From the NCBI RefSeq assembly GCF_900177405.1, contig NZ_LT840185.1:2409501-2473500 (forward strand): a stretch of DNA of 64,000 nt. The letters are read 5' to 3'. Source of the stretch: Allosphingosinicella indica (lineage in GTDB: Bacteria; Pseudomonadota; Alphaproteobacteria; Sphingomonadales; Sphingomonadaceae). The position numbers and the translations under genes are program-made. Positions 51,749-61,759 of this stretch are shown in pieces; the stretch's first letter is position 1; every line of letters begins with the position of its first letter. The notes under the pieces are model-generated. The model saw nothing but the letters and a program-made list of their open reading frames with translations. It ran no database searches and was not told the DNA's origin.

Positions 51749-52938
51749 TAGAAGGCCGCGATCCCGGTGATCGCGCGGCCGAGGATCAGGCCATGGACGT
51801 CGTGCGTGCCCTCATAAGTGTTCACCGTCTCGAGGTTCGCGGCATGGCGCATCACCTGGAATTCGGCGCTGATGCCGTTGCCGCCGTGCATGTCGCGGGC
51901 GATGCGGGCGATATCCAGCGCCTTGCCGCAATTGTTGCGCTTGATGAGGCTGATCGTCTCGGGAATCAGCACGCCTTCGTCCATCCGCCGGCCGACGCGC
52001 AGCGCCGCCTGCAGGCCGAGCGAGATGTCGGTGAGCATGTTGGCGAGCTTCATCTGGACGAGCTGGGTCGCGGCGAGCGGGCGACCGAACTGCTTGCGAT
52101 CGAGCGTGTAGAGCCGCGCGGCGTGGAAGCAGGCCTCCGCCGCGCCCATCGAGCCCCAGGCGATGCCGTAGCGCGCCCGGTTGAGGCAGCCGAACGGGCC
52201 CTTCAGCCCCTCGACATTGGGAAGCAGATTTTCCTCGGGAATCTCCACCCCGTCCATCACGATCTCGCCGGTGATCGAGGCGCGGAGCGAGAGCTTCTCC
52301 TTCACCTTCGGCGCGGTCAGGCCCTTCATGCCCTTTTCGAGCACGAAGCCCTTGATCTTGCCGTCATGCGCCTCGGACTTCGCCCACACCACGAAGACGT
52401 CGGCGATCGGCGAGTTGGTGATCCACATCTTGGCGCCCGAAAGGCGGTAGCCGCCGTCGATCTTCTGCGCGCGGGTGCGCATCGATCCCGGATCGGAGCC
52501 CGCGTCCGGCTCGGTTAGGCCGAAGCAGCCGACCCATTCGCCGCTTGCGAGCTTGGGAAGATATTTCTTGCGCTGCTCCTCGGTCCCATAGGCGTTGATC
52601 GGGTGCATCACGAGGCTCGACTGAACCGACATCGCCGATCGGTAGCCGCTGTCGACCCGCTCCACCGCGCGGGCAATCAGGCCGTAGGAAACGTAGCCGA
52701 GCCCGGCGCCGCCATATTCCGGCGCGATCGTCGCGCCGATGAGGCCTAGCGCGCCGAGCTCATTCATGATCTCGCGGTCGAAATCCTCGTTGAGATAGGC
52801 CTTGGTCACCCGCGGTTGCAGCTTCTCCTGCGCATAGCCTTCGGCCGTGTCGCGGACCATCCGCTCCTCGTCGGTGAGCTGCGCATCGAGCCCGAACGGA
52901 TCGGCCCAGTCGAAGGAAGTGATGCGGGGTTCGGTCAT
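51748..52938 (-). CDS. gcdH: Glutaryl-CoA dehydrogenase
   Basis: 396 residues, an FAD acyl-CoA dehydrogenase. It oxidises and decarboxylates glutaryl-CoA to crotonyl-CoA in lysine, tryptophan and glutarate breakdown. The catalytic Glu376 lies in [10 protein letters not shown], the ending [13 protein letters not shown] is typical of this subfamily, and [18 protein letters not shown] contacts [16 protein letters not shown] carries the substrate Arg. Start RBS is AGAGGACAG. It is first in a two-gene operon with the CoA-transferase. Confidence 0.94.
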   Translation of the reverse strand: MTEPRITSFDWADPFGLDAQLTDEERMVRDTAEGYAQEKLQPRVTKAYLNEDFDREIMNELGALGLIGATIAPEYGGAGLGYVSYGLIARAVERVDSGYRSAMSVQSSLVMHPINAYGTEEQRKKYLPKLASGEWVGCFGLTEPDAGSDPGSMRTRAQKIDGGYRLSGAKMWITNSPIADVFVVWAKSEAHDGKIKGFVLEKGMKGLTAPKVKEKLSLRASITGEIVMDGVEIPEENLLPNVEGLKGPFGCLNRARYGIAWGSMGAAEACFHAARLYTLDRKQFGRPLAATQLVQMKLANMLTDISLGLQAALRVGRRMDEGVLIPETISLIKRNNCGKALDIARIARDMHGGNGISAEFQVMRHAANLETVNTYEGTHDVHGLILGRAITGIAAF

Positions 52939-53014
52939 TCTGTCCTCTGCGAAGGCGACGGGAAACGGCCACGAAAAAGGCCGCGCCTCCTCTGCGTCAT
53001 CAGGCGGGGAATGT

Positions 53015-54511
53015 CTACTCGTCGGCGGCGAAGCCGAAGCCGAGCAATTCCTCCGGCTTCTGCCCCGCGCGCGCCGTCTCCATGAGCGCCAGCGCGGCCG
53101 CCGATCCCTTGGGATGATGGGTGCTGGCGGCGATCGGCGCGAGCACGCCCTCGGCCGCCCGGAACTCGCCGCGGAGCATCAGGAGTTGCGCGGCCTGCAA
53201 CCCAATTTCCGTCACCTGCGGCGCCAGGCTGTGCGCCAGCATCAGGATGTTGCGCGTATTCACCGAGGCATAATCGGGCTCGAGGGACAGCGCTTCGGCG
53301 TAGCGGTAGAGCGTCGGGAAATGATTCCCGTCCGCCTTGTGCGCCCGTGCGAACCAGGTCCGCGCTTTTGCATACTCAGCCTTACGCGCGGCTTCGTCCT
53401 GCCGCCCCGCGCGGAGATGGCGCATGCCCTTCAGATATAGCAACTCGGCATCCTCGGCGCGGACCGCGAGCAGGCGGTCGAGCAGCCGGTCCGCGTCGGT
53501 GCCGTCACCGTACAAGGCTTCGGCCTGGGCGAGCAGCCGGAGCGACAGCTCGTCCTCCCGCTTGCCGACCGCGCGTTTGACCCGGCCGCGCAGCGCCGCC
53601 TGCTGCTTTTCGGGAACGGCGGAGCGCATCGCCGCCTGGAGCAGCGGATAATCGCCGATGGCTAGCGTCGGCGTCGCGACCTTGGCCTCGGCGCGGCTCT
53701 GCCAGACGAGGCGTCGGTAAGCGATGCCCGCCTTGGCATAAGTGCGCAGCCTCGCGTCGAGTTCGGACGATGGAAACCCGAATATCTCTGCGAACGCCTT
53801 GCGGCCATCCTCGCCCTTGGCCAGCGCCGTCATATATTTCGGCGTCGCCGCGCGCCGGGCATCGTCGTTCATCAGATAGTGAACCAGCAGCCAACTTTGC
53901 GCATAGAGCCGCATGGCGTCGTCCGCCCGCGCCTTCCGGTCGCTGCCGAACATCATATGCTCGAACGGCAGCCAGTCGCGCTGATTGAGCAGCCACAGCG
54001 CGCGCTCCGCATTGTAGCGGCCGATGTCCACCTCGCCGTCGCGGAAATCGACGGTCATCAGATATTCCGCAAACCCCTCGACGTACCATTTGGGGTAACC
54101 GGCTGGAAAATATTGCAGCATGAAATGATGGACATATTCGTGGAACAGGGTGTCGTTCCGGAAGATGCGATAGCGATCGGTCGTCCGGTCCACGAACGCC
54201 GCGATCCCGTCCGGCGTGGCGGAATAGAAGCCCGCAACAATTCCCGGGACAGGGCGGATGATCTGCATCTTGCTATTGTCCGGCGCGAAATAGACCGGCA
54301 GCCGGTTGGCGGGCGGCCCCGACGAAATGCCGGTCAGCATCCGCAGCAGCGCGTCGAAATCTTCCAGCGCCCGGGCCCGCTCCGCGATCTGCTTCTCCGA
54401 CATGTCGCCGTAGAGAATGAAGTTCGCCGTCTCGGCCCGCCGCCACGCCGCATCCGCGGGGATGGCCGCCAACATAAGCGCCGCCCCCAGCACCCCCTTT
54501 AAACCAGACAT
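53015..54511 (-). CDS. Secreted HExxH metallopeptidase-like protein with C-terminal TPR-like helices
   Basis: 498 residues. A signal peptide ([21 protein letters not shown]) is followed by a DUF1570-like gluzincin domain: HEYVH (124-128) with a second Glu in [10 protein letters not shown] (Glu145), as for zinc peptidases. The part after about residue 270 is helical and Ala/Leu-rich ([23 protein letters not shown]), typical of TPR-like repeats. The substrate is unknown. It is a single gene with its 5' end toward the tRNA-Ser gene. Confidence 0.75.
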   Translation of the reverse strand: MSGLKGVLGAALMLAAIPADAAWRRAETANFILYGDMSEKQIAERARALEDFDALLRMLTGISSGPPANRLPVYFAPDNSKMQIIRPVPGIVAGFYSATPDGIAAFVDRTTDRYRIFRNDTLFHEYVHHFMLQYFPAGYPKWYVEGFAEYLMTVDFRDGEVDIGRYNAERALWLLNQRDWLPFEHMMFGSDRKARADDAMRLYAQSWLLVHYLMNDDARRAATPKYMTALAKGEDGRKAFAEIFGFPSSELDARLRTYAKAGIAYRRLVWQSRAEAKVATPTLAIGDYPLLQAAMRSAVPEKQQAALRGRVKRAVGKREDELSLRLLAQAEALYGDGTDADRLLDRLLAVRAEDAELLYLKGMRHLRAGRQDEAARKAEYAKARTWFARAHKADGNHFPTLYRYAEALSLEPDYASVNTRNILMLAHSLAPQVTEIGLQAAQLLMLRGEFRAAEGVLAPIAASTHHPKGSAAALALMETARAGQKPEELLGFGFAADE

Positions 54512-54563
54512 AACCCCTCCGTTGCAAAGGGTTGTGTCCGATTTCAGGCGCGATGAAAAGGTC

Positions 54564-54653
54564 TGGCGGAAGAGGTGGGATTCGAACCCACGGTGAGCGT
54601 GAACCCACGGCGGTTTTCAAGACCGCTGCCTTAAACCACTCGGCCACTCTTCC
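54564..54653 (-). tRNA. tRNA-Ser (anticodon UGA)
   Basis: On the minus strand it runs from GGAAGAG (acceptor, 54653) to CTCTTCC plus a G discriminator and an encoded CCA (54564). The D arm GGCCGAGTGGTTTAAGGC, the anticodon loop CTTGAAA within GCGGT-CTTGAAA-ACCGC, a long variable arm (class II tRNA) and GGGTTCGAATCCC are all visible. It reads UCA and other UCN codons. Confidence 0.97.
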
Positions 54654-54766
54654 CCGAACGGCGCCGCCTTATCCCGCCCGCGACCACCCGTGCAAGCGGC
54701 GCGGCGGAACCGGCTGCACCGCCTCGGCGCTTGCGTCATAAGGCGAAAGCAGGGAAGGGGAGGGTC

Positions 54767-55798
54767 ATGCGTATCTGGAAAGCCGTCACCATCGCCGCCG
54801 CGCTGTGCTTTGCGCCCGCGGCCGGGAGCGCCGTGCAGGCGCAGGTCTATACCGAGGAGGGGTTCCGCGCCTATCTGCCGCAGCTACGCGCGCAGGCGGA
54901 GCGCGAGGGCGTCAGCCAGCGGACCTTGGCAAGTGCCTTCGCCTCGCTGCAGTTCAGCCCGCGCACCATCGAGCTCGACCGAGCGCAGCCGGGCGGAACG
55001 GCCGGCTACAGCGCGATCCCACCGTTCGCGCCCTACAAAGCGCGGCACGTCAATGCGGCGTTGATCAGCCGCGGCCGATCGCGCTTCGACGGACACCTCG
55101 CCAACCTCCGCGCGATCGAGCGGCGCTACGGCGTTCCACCTTCGATCGTGATGGCGATCTGGGGGCACGAGACGAGTTACGGCGCGGTCACGGGCGATTT
55201 CGATCTGCTCAACTCACTCGCCAGCCTGTCCTATGAAGGCCGACGCCGCGATCTCTTCTCCAGCGAGTTCGTCGCCGCATTGAAGATGATCGACCGGGGT
55301 GTGCCGCGCAGCCAGCTCAAGGGAAGCTGGGCGGGCGCCACTGGCTATCCGCAGTTCCTGCCGTCGGTCTATCTGCGGCTCGCGGTCGACGGCGACGGCG
55401 ACGGCAAGATCGACATCTGGAACAGCCAGGACGATGCGCTGGCGTCGATCGCCAATTATCTCTCCAATGCCGGATGGAAGCCCAATGTCCCCTGGGGCAT
55501 CGAGGTGCGCGTGCCCGCGGGCATCGATCGCAGCCAACTCGCCAATCGGCTCCAGGCGCCGCGCTGTGGCCGCGTCCATGAGCGTCACAGCCGCTGGATG
55601 ACGGTCGGCGAGTTCCGCCGCATGGGCATCTCCGGCGCTGGCCTGCCCGACAGCGAGATGGTGAGCCTGCTCGAGCCCGACGGCCCCGGCCAGCCGGCAT
55701 ATCTGCTGACCACCAACTACCGTACCATCCTCGATTACAATTGCTCGAACTTCTACGCGCTTTCAGTCGGACTTCTCGCCGATGCGGTGCGCCGCTGA
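54767..55798 (+). CDS. Lytic murein transglycosylase, MltB family
   Basis: 343 residues. It cleaves the MurNAc-GlcNAc bond of peptidoglycan with 1,6-anhydro product, in the periplasm. The signal peptide is MRIWKAVTIAAALCFAPAAGSAVQA with no lipobox, so it is soluble. The catalytic Glu135 is in MAIWGHETSYG; YEGRRRDLF, SWAGATGYPQFLPS and the C-terminal NYRTILDYNCSNFYALSVGLL are typical of SLT_2. Its anhydro-muropeptides would feed the AmgK/MurU recycling genes at the window start. The RBS is GGGGAGG before ATG. Confidence 0.93.
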   Translation: MRIWKAVTIAAALCFAPAAGSAVQAQVYTEEGFRAYLPQLRAQAEREGVSQRTLASAFASLQFSPRTIELDRAQPGGTAGYSAIPPFAPYKARHVNAALISRGRSRFDGHLANLRAIERRYGVPPSIVMAIWGHETSYGAVTGDFDLLNSLASLSYEGRRRDLFSSEFVAALKMIDRGVPRSQLKGSWAGATGYPQFLPSVYLRLAVDGDGDGKIDIWNSQDDALASIANYLSNAGWKPNVPWGIEVRVPAGIDRSQLANRLQAPRCGRVHERHSRWMTVGEFRRMGISGAGLPDSEMVSLLEPDGPGQPAYLLTTNYRTILDYNCSNFYALSVGLLADAVRR

Positions 55799-55876
55799 CG
55801 CTACTGGCGGCGGCTGAATCGAGCCGTTAAGATGCGGCCTGACCGCCGCCTATCGTTGCAAGGATATGTTTCAATC

Positions 55877-57046
55877 ATGATGCGCAAGTCGCTGATTTCG
55901 CTCTTCATCGCTACCGCGCTGACGCTGCCTGCCTCGGCCGCTGCGCCGCCGTTCGAGACGCCCGCGCCCGTCGCCTACATCAAGGATCTGTCGTCGGGCG
56001 CGGTGCTCTACGCCAAGGATGCGGACCGGCGCATGCCGCCGGCCTCGATGGCGAAGATCATGACCGTCGATGTCGCCTTCGATCTAATCAAGAAGGGCGA
56101 GCTCAGCCTCGACAAGATGTGCACCGTGCGGCCGGAGACCTGGCAGCAATGGCACGGGCCGCAAGCCGGCTCGACGATGTTCCTCTCGCCCGGCGAGCAG
56201 GTCAGCGTCCGCAACCTGCTGCACGGCATCGTCACGCTCTCGGGCAACGACGCATCGGTGGTGCTGGCGGAATGTATCGCGGGCACCGAGCCTGCGTTCG
56301 TCGCGCTGATGAACGCGCAGGCCAAGCGGCTCGGCATGGCGAACAGCCACTTCGGCAATCCGGTCGGCTGGCCGGATGGAGGTGTGACCTATACGACCGC
56401 GCGGGACCTCGGCACGCTGGCGACCGCAACGATCGAGAATTTCCCGGCGCTCTACAAGGAATTCTACCAGCAGAACGAATTCACCTGGGGCAAGACGCTC
56501 GGCTCCAACCAGCCGATCACCCAGGGCAATCGCAACCCGATCCTCGGCAAGGTCGCGGGCGCCGACGGGCTCAAGACCGGCCACACGCAGGAGGCGGGTT
56601 ATGGCTTCACCGGATCGGCCATCCAGGACGGCCGCCGTCTGGTTATGGTGATGGCGGGGCTGACCAGCTTCAACCAGCGGATCGGCGAATCGACCAATTT
56701 CATGAACTGGGGCTTCCGCGCGTGGCAGTCGAAGCCGCTGTTCGCCGCCGGCAAGGAAGTGGGCAAGGCCAAGGTGCAATTGGGTGACGCGGGCGAAGTC
56801 GGCCTCGTCGCGCCGCGCGATCTCGCGGTGACGCTCCCTGCGGGCACTGCCGGCGCGATGCGGGTGAAGGTCGTTTACGACGGCCCCATCAAGGCGCCGA
56901 TCAAGAAGGGACAGCATATCGCCAACCTGGTCGTCACGACGGGCGACACCCCGCCGCAGACGATGCCGCTAGTCGCAGCGGCGGCGGTGGACGAGGCGGG
57001 TTTCTTCGGCCGGATCCGGGCGGGCCTCGCCTCGCTCTTCGCCTGA
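55877..57046 (+). CDS. dacC: D-alanyl-D-alanine carboxypeptidase (PBP5/6, DacC-like)
   Basis: 389 residues with a signal peptide. It removes the terminal D-Ala of peptidoglycan stem peptides. The three penicillin-binding motifs are present: Ser57-x-x-Lys60 in PPASMAKIM, SGN (122-124) and KTG (233-235). The C-terminal PBP5_C beta domain and an end helix (GRIRAGLASLFA) that can dock on the membrane follow. ATG 55877 is used; ATG 55832 is in frame, but a -10-like GTTAAG lies directly before it. Confidence 0.94.
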   Translation: MMRKSLISLFIATALTLPASAAAPPFETPAPVAYIKDLSSGAVLYAKDADRRMPPASMAKIMTVDVAFDLIKKGELSLDKMCTVRPETWQQWHGPQAGSTMFLSPGEQVSVRNLLHGIVTLSGNDASVVLAECIAGTEPAFVALMNAQAKRLGMANSHFGNPVGWPDGGVTYTTARDLGTLATATIENFPALYKEFYQQNEFTWGKTLGSNQPITQGNRNPILGKVAGADGLKTGHTQEAGYGFTGSAIQDGRRLVMVMAGLTSFNQRIGESTNFMNWGFRAWQSKPLFAAGKEVGKAKVQLGDAGEVGLVAPRDLAVTLPAGTAGAMRVKVVYDGPIKAPIKKGQHIANLVVTTGDTPPQTMPLVAAAAVDEAGFFGRIRAGLASLFA

Positions 57047-57047
57047 G

Positions 57048-57689
57048 GTGGGCGGGCCGGCCGCACGCGGGCGGTTCATCACGCTCGAAGGCGGCGAGGG
57101 CGTCGGCAAATCCACCCAGGCCCGCGCTCTGGCAGAGGCACTCCGCGCGCGAGGCCATGACGTCATCGAGACACGCGAGCCCGGCGGCAGTCCTGGCGCG
57201 GAAGCGATCCGCAAGCTGCTGCTGGAGGGGGCGGATGATCGCTGGTCGGCGCGCAGCGAGGCCTTGCTGTTCGCCGCGGCCCGCGCCGATCATGTCGAGC
57301 GGACGATCCGCCCTGCACTGGAGCGCGGCGCATGGGTGGTGTGCGATCGCTTCCTCGACAGTTCGCTTGCCTACCAGGGCGGCGCGGGCGGGATCGGTCC
57401 GAACGCCATACGTCGGCTCCATGCGATCGGCTCGGACGGTCTGCTGCCGGACCGGACACTCCTGCTGACGTTGCCCGAGGTCGAGACGATGGAGCGGCTT
57501 GCGAGACGCGATGCCGCGGGCGCCGACCGGATCGGCGGCAAGGATGCCGCATTCCACCGCGCCGTCGCCGATGCCTTCGCGCGGATCGCCGAGGCGGAGC
57601 CGCAGCGTGTGCGCCGCGTCGACGCGCTCGGCACGCCCGGAGAGGTGACCCGAAGGCTGCTCGCGGCCATAGCGGACCTCGATCGGTGA
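57048..57689 (+). CDS. tmk: Thymidylate kinase
   Basis: 213 residues. It phosphorylates dTMP to dTDP. The P loop is GGEGVGKST (about 15-23), then TREPGGSPGAEAIRKLLL and the CDRFLDSSLAYQGG site, and a LID region with RRDAAGADRI. The GTG start lies 1 bp after dacC, and holB starts in the stop codon (GTGA). tmk-holB-tatD is a common order. Confidence 0.96.
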   Translation: MGGPAARGRFITLEGGEGVGKSTQARALAEALRARGHDVIETREPGGSPGAEAIRKLLLEGADDRWSARSEALLFAAARADHVERTIRPALERGAWVVCDRFLDSSLAYQGGAGGIGPNAIRRLHAIGSDGLLPDRTLLLTLPEVETMERLARRDAAGADRIGGKDAAFHRAVADAFARIAEAEPQRVRRVDALGTPGEVTRRLLAAIADLDR

Positions 57690-58669
57690 CGCCGCTGTTC
57701 GGCCATGACGAGGCGGTTGCCGCTTTCCGCGATGCGCTTGCGGGCGGGCGCTTGCACCACGCCTGGCTGATCACCGGCCCGGAAGGGATCGGCAAGGCGA
57801 CATTCGCCGACAAGGCGGCGCTGCGCGTACTCGCCGAAGGCGCCGGGCTCGCTGCGGCGACGCCCGGCATCGACGTGCCCGACGATCACGCCTCCGCACG
57901 GCTTGTCGCCGCGGGCAGCCATCCCGATCATGTCCGGCTGGAGCGGCTGGTGAAGGACAGCGGCGCCGATCTGGCGCGCAGCATTTCCGTCGATCAGGTG
58001 CGCCGGCTGCAACGGCTGTTCGCGCGCAGCGGATCGCAGTCGTTATGGCGGACGGTGGTGATCGACTCGGTCGACGATCTCCAACGCGAAGGCGCTAACG
58101 CGCTGCTCAAGAATCTAGAGGAGCCGCCACCACACAGCTTGTTCCTGCTCGTCAGCCATGCGCCCGAGCGGCTGCTGCCGACGATCCGCTCGCGCTGCCG
58201 CGTGCTGCGGCTGAAGCCGCTGGACGATCACGCCATGACGGCGGCGCTTCGTGCGGCGCTTCCGGAAGCCGACGACCATGAAATCGCGGAATTGCGCGCC
58301 GCAGGGCAGGGGCGGCCGGGCACCGCAATCGCGTTTCAGGGGCTCGACATCGCCGCGCTCGATCGTGCGATGCTGGAGATCGCGTCGAGCGGCGATCGCA
58401 CCAATGCACAACGATCGGCTCTGGCACGCAGCCTTTCCGGCAAGGCGGCACAGGCGCGGTACGAGGCTCTGCTGGCGCGGCTCCCCTCGCTGATCGCCAC
58501 CGCAGCGCGCGCGCGGCGTGGGCCGGCGCTTGCCGAGGCGCTCGGCTTGTGGGAAAGGGCGCGCGACCTGGCCGGGAGCGCGACGCGCCTCTCGCTCGAT
58601 CCCGAGAGCACCGTCTTCGAGCTGGCCGGAATGCTGGCGGCGCTCGCCCCAGCCCGAAGAGCAGCCTGA
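57686..58669 (+). CDS. holB: DNA polymerase III delta' subunit
   Basis: 327 residues, part of the clamp loader. The N-terminal AAA+ part has HHAWLITGPEGIGKATFA (P loop) and a Walker-B-like stretch; it lacks a functional ATP site in most relatives. The sensor region EGANALLKNLEEPPPHSLFLLVSH matches delta'. The GTG start overlaps tmk. It is followed by metG after 5 bp. Confidence 0.95.
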   Translation: MTPLFGHDEAVAAFRDALAGGRLHHAWLITGPEGIGKATFADKAALRVLAEGAGLAAATPGIDVPDDHASARLVAAGSHPDHVRLERLVKDSGADLARSISVDQVRRLQRLFARSGSQSLWRTVVIDSVDDLQREGANALLKNLEEPPPHSLFLLVSHAPERLLPTIRSRCRVLRLKPLDDHAMTAALRAALPEADDHEIAELRAAGQGRPGTAIAFQGLDIAALDRAMLEIASSGDRTNAQRSALARSLSGKAAQARYEALLARLPSLIATAARARRGPALAEALGLWERARDLAGSATRLSLDPESTVFELAGMLAALAPARRAA

Positions 58670-58674
58670 CGCCG

Positions 58675-60222
58675 ATGGCCGAGCCTTTCTACATCACCAC
58701 CGCGATCAATTATCCCAATGGGCGGCCGCATATTGGCCACGCTTATGAGGCGATCGCCGCCGATGCCATCGCGCGATTCCACCGGATGATGGGGCGCGAC
58801 GTCTTCTTCCTTACGGGCACCGACGAGCATGGCCTGAAGATGGCGCAGACGGCGCGCGACCGCGGCATCGCCCCGGCAGAGCTCGCGGAGGAAATGTCGT
58901 CCTATTTCCGCGAGATGGACGCGAAACTGAACATCTCGCATGATCGTTTCATTCGCACCACCGAAACCGACCACCATGCCGCGAGCCAGGCCATCTGGCG
59001 CGCGATGGAGGCGCGCGGCGACATCTACCTCGGCCGCTACGAAGGCTGGTATTCGGTCCGCGACGAAGCCTTTTACGACGAGAAGGAGCTGACCGAAGGG
59101 GAGAGCGGCGCCCGCCTGTCGCCGCAGGGCACGCCGGTAGAATGGACCGTCGAGGAAAGTTGGTTCTTCCGTCTGTCGAAATATCAGGAGCCGCTGCTCG
59201 CGCATTATCGCGACAACCCCGATTTCATCCGCCCGGAAAGCCGCCGCAACGAAGTGCTGCGTTTCGTCGAAGGCGGGCTGGCGGATCTCTCGATTTCGCG
59301 CACCAGCTTCGACTGGGGAGTCAAGGTTCCGGGTAGCGACGATCATGTCATGTATGTCTGGGTCGATGCGCTGACCAACTATCTGACCGGCGTCGGTTAT
59401 CCCGATACGTCAGGTAAGTACGAGACATATTGGCCGGCCGATCTCCACCTCATCGGCAAGGATATCGTTCGCTTCCACACCGTTTACTGGCCCGCATTCC
59501 TCATGTCGGCCGGCCTGCCGTTACCCAAATCTGTGTTCGGCCACGGCTTCCTGCTCCACCGCGGCGAAAAGATGTCCAAGTCGGTCGGCAACGTCGTCGA
59601 CCCGATGACGATCGCCGATCTCTTCGGTGTCGATCCGCTACGCTATTTCCTGCTCCGCGAGGTCAGCTTCGGCCAGGACGGCAGCTATAGCGCCGACGCG
59701 ATCGTCACCCGCGTCAATGCCGATCTCGCCAACAGCTTCGGCAACCTCGCCCAGCGCACCCTGTCGTTCATCGCCAAGAATTGCGGCGGCGTACTGCCGC
59801 AGGGCGGGCGAGAGGAGGCGGCGGACGCAGAGCTGCTCGCTCTGGTACGCGATGTCACCACCAATGCTTTCCCCACGCAGTTCGCTGCGTTGTCGCTCTC
59901 GCAGGCGGTTGAAGCTTGGCTTGGTGCCGTATTCGCCTGCAACCAGTATATCGATGCGCAGGCGCCTTGGGCGTTGCGCAAGACCGATCCCGATCGGATG
60001 AACGCGGTGCTCGAGACCCTGGTGCGCGCGATTCGCGATCTTGCCATCGCCATCCAGCCGGTGATCCCGGCATCGGCGGCGCGGCTGCTCGATCAGCTCG
60101 GCATCGCCGAGGATGCGCGCGATTTCGCCGCACTCGCCGATGCCCATTGGTATGCGCGGGACTTCACGCTGGCGCCGCCGACCCCCATCTTCCCACGGCT
60201 CGAAATGCCCATGGAAGACTGA
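58675..60222 (+). CDS. metG: Methionyl-tRNA synthetase
   Basis: 515 residues, the short form without the C-terminal EMAP-like tRNA-binding domain. Class I motifs are HIGH (19-22) and KMSKS (299-303); TGTDEHGLKM binds methionine. The connective region has no visible zinc Cys cluster, which fits the MetRS2-type insertion. The TGA overlaps the ATG of the next gene (TGATG). Confidence 0.97.
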   Translation: MAEPFYITTAINYPNGRPHIGHAYEAIAADAIARFHRMMGRDVFFLTGTDEHGLKMAQTARDRGIAPAELAEEMSSYFREMDAKLNISHDRFIRTTETDHHAASQAIWRAMEARGDIYLGRYEGWYSVRDEAFYDEKELTEGESGARLSPQGTPVEWTVEESWFFRLSKYQEPLLAHYRDNPDFIRPESRRNEVLRFVEGGLADLSISRTSFDWGVKVPGSDDHVMYVWVDALTNYLTGVGYPDTSGKYETYWPADLHLIGKDIVRFHTVYWPAFLMSAGLPLPKSVFGHGFLLHRGEKMSKSVGNVVDPMTIADLFGVDPLRYFLLREVSFGQDGSYSADAIVTRVNADLANSFGNLAQRTLSFIAKNCGGVLPQGGREEAADAELLALVRDVTTNAFPTQFAALSLSQAVEAWLGAVFACNQYIDAQAPWALRKTDPDRMNAVLETLVRAIRDLAIAIQPVIPASAARLLDQLGIAEDARDFAALADAHWYARDFTLAPPTPIFPRLEMPMED

Positions 60223-60998
60223 TGTTCGTCGATAGCCACTGCCACCTCAACTATAAGGGCCTGGTCGAGGATCAGCCCGGCGTGCTGGCGCGTGCGCGTG
60301 CCGCGGGCGTCGAGACGATGCTCAACATCGCGACGCGCGAAAGCGAATGGGACGCGGTGATCGGCATCGCCGAGCGCGAGGCGGACGTCTTCGCCTCGGT
60401 CGGCATCCACCCGCACGAGGCGGACCAGCATCCTGATGTCGATACCGCTACGCTCGTCGCGCGCGCGGCGCATCCCAAGGTTATCGGCATCGGTGAGAGC
60501 GGGCTCGATTATTATTACGACAAGTCCGATCGCGGCCGCCAGCAGGCGAGCTTCCGCGCGCACATCGCCGCGGCGCGCGAGACCGGCCTGCCGCTCATCG
60601 TCCACACCCGCGATGCCGAGGAAGATACCGCTGCGATCCTGGACGAAGAAATGGGGAAGGGCGCCTTCACCGGCGTCCTCCACTGCTTCACCGGGTCGCT
60701 CGATCTGGCGCAAAAGGGCATGGCCCTCGGACTCTACGTATCGATCTCGGGCATCGTGACCTTCAAGAATGCCAAGGACTTGCAATCGGTTGCGCAGGCG
60801 ATCCCGCAGGACCGGCTGTTGATCGAGACTGATTCCCCATTTCTCGCGCCGGTGCCGCATCGCGGGCGCCCGTGCGAGCCGGGCTATGTCGCCGACACCG
60901 CGCGCTTTCTGGCTGACCTCCGCGGCGAAAGCCTGGAGGCGATGGCCGCCGCGACCACGCGCAACTTCCATGATCTGTTCACCAAGGCCGGGGCGTGA
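60222..60998 (+). CDS. tatD: TatD-family metal-dependent DNase/hydrolase
   Basis: 258 residues. A TIM-barrel enzyme of the amidohydrolase superfamily; relatives trim 3' DNA ends and help repair oxidative damage. Metal ligands are in MFVDSHCHLNY, GIHPHEADQ, GIGESGLDYYYD and LIETDSPFLAP. TatD follows metG and precedes an MBL gene (GTGA), an order common in alphaproteobacteria. Confidence 0.93.
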   Translation: MFVDSHCHLNYKGLVEDQPGVLARARAAGVETMLNIATRESEWDAVIGIAEREADVFASVGIHPHEADQHPDVDTATLVARAAHPKVIGIGESGLDYYYDKSDRGRQQASFRAHIAAARETGLPLIVHTRDAEEDTAAILDEEMGKGAFTGVLHCFTGSLDLAQKGMALGLYVSISGIVTFKNAKDLQSVAQAIPQDRLLIETDSPFLAPVPHRGRPCEPGYVADTARFLADLRGESLEAMAAATTRNFHDLFTKAGA

Positions 60999-61759
60999 AG
61001 CTCCGGATATTGGGCTGCGGTACATCGTCGGGCGTTCCCCGTATCGGCACCGAATGGGGCGATTGCGATCCGGCCGAGCCGCGCAATCGCCGACGCCGCG
61101 TCTCCATTCTCGTCGAGTATGAAGGAACGCGGATCCTCGTCGACACCAGCCCGGACCTTCGCGAGCAGCTTCTCGACGCCGATGTCGCGCATCTCGACGG
61201 GGTGATCTGGACCCACGATCATGCCGACCACTGCCACGGCATCGACGATCTGCGTGCGGTCTTCCACGTGCGCGGCAACGCGCTGCCCGGCTATGCGCGG
61301 CCCGAAACACTGGCGAGCCTGACGGCGCGCTTCACCTACGCCTTTGCCGGCATCGGCGGCTATCCCCCGATGCTCGACGGGCGGGATCTTGGCGATTGCA
61401 TCGACATCGGCGGCATCGCGGTTCGCGCGGTCGATCAGCCGCATGGCGACATCCTGTCGACCGGATTGCGCTTCGAAGCCGCGGGTGTGGCTATCGGTTA
61501 TTCCACCGATTGCAATGTCTTGACCGACGAGATGCGCGATCTGTTCGAAGGGGTGGACGCGTGGATTGTCGGCGCGCTCCGCCGTCAGCCACACCCGTCG
61601 CATGCGAGCCTTGCCGAAGCGCTCGAATGGATTTCCGCTATCCGGCCCAAAAGGGCTATCCTCACGCACATGGATCATTCGATGGATTACGCGCGCCTGG
61701 TCGCGGAACTGCCGCCCGGCATCGAGCCCGGTTATGACGGATTGGAGATCTTGTTGTGA
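60995..61759 (+). CDS. MBL-fold metallo-hydrolase (PhnP-like)
   Basis: 254 residues. The start KLRILGCGTSSGVPRIG is typical of PhnP-like phosphodiesterases; the metal site is THDHADHCHGID, followed by a Tyr-Ser-Thr-Asp-Cys element (GYSTDCNV) and HMDHSMDY. It probably hydrolyses a cyclic phosphodiester, but the substrate is unknown and there are no phn genes nearby. It is coupled to tatD and to the aspartic protease gene (both GTGA). Confidence 0.9.
   Translation: MKLRILGCGTSSGVPRIGTEWGDCDPAEPRNRRRRVSILVEYEGTRILVDTSPDLREQLLDADVAHLDGVIWTHDHADHCHGIDDLRAVFHVRGNALPGYARPETLASLTARFTYAFAGIGGYPPMLDGRDLGDCIDIGGIAVRAVDQPHGDILSTGLRFEAAGVAIGYSTDCNVLTDEMRDLFEGVDAWIVGALRRQPHPSHASLAEALEWISAIRPKRAILTHMDHSMDYARLVAELPPGIEPGYDGLEILL

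Noticed and set aside
54706-54731. EcfG-type promoter before the lytic transglycosylase
   Set aside because: GGAAC is followed at 17 nt by CGCT, not GTT; the match is too weak.
54532-54741. A plus-strand reading frame containing GGIRTHGEREPTAVF
   Set aside because: It is the antisense translation of the tRNA-Ser gene, a well-known false protein.
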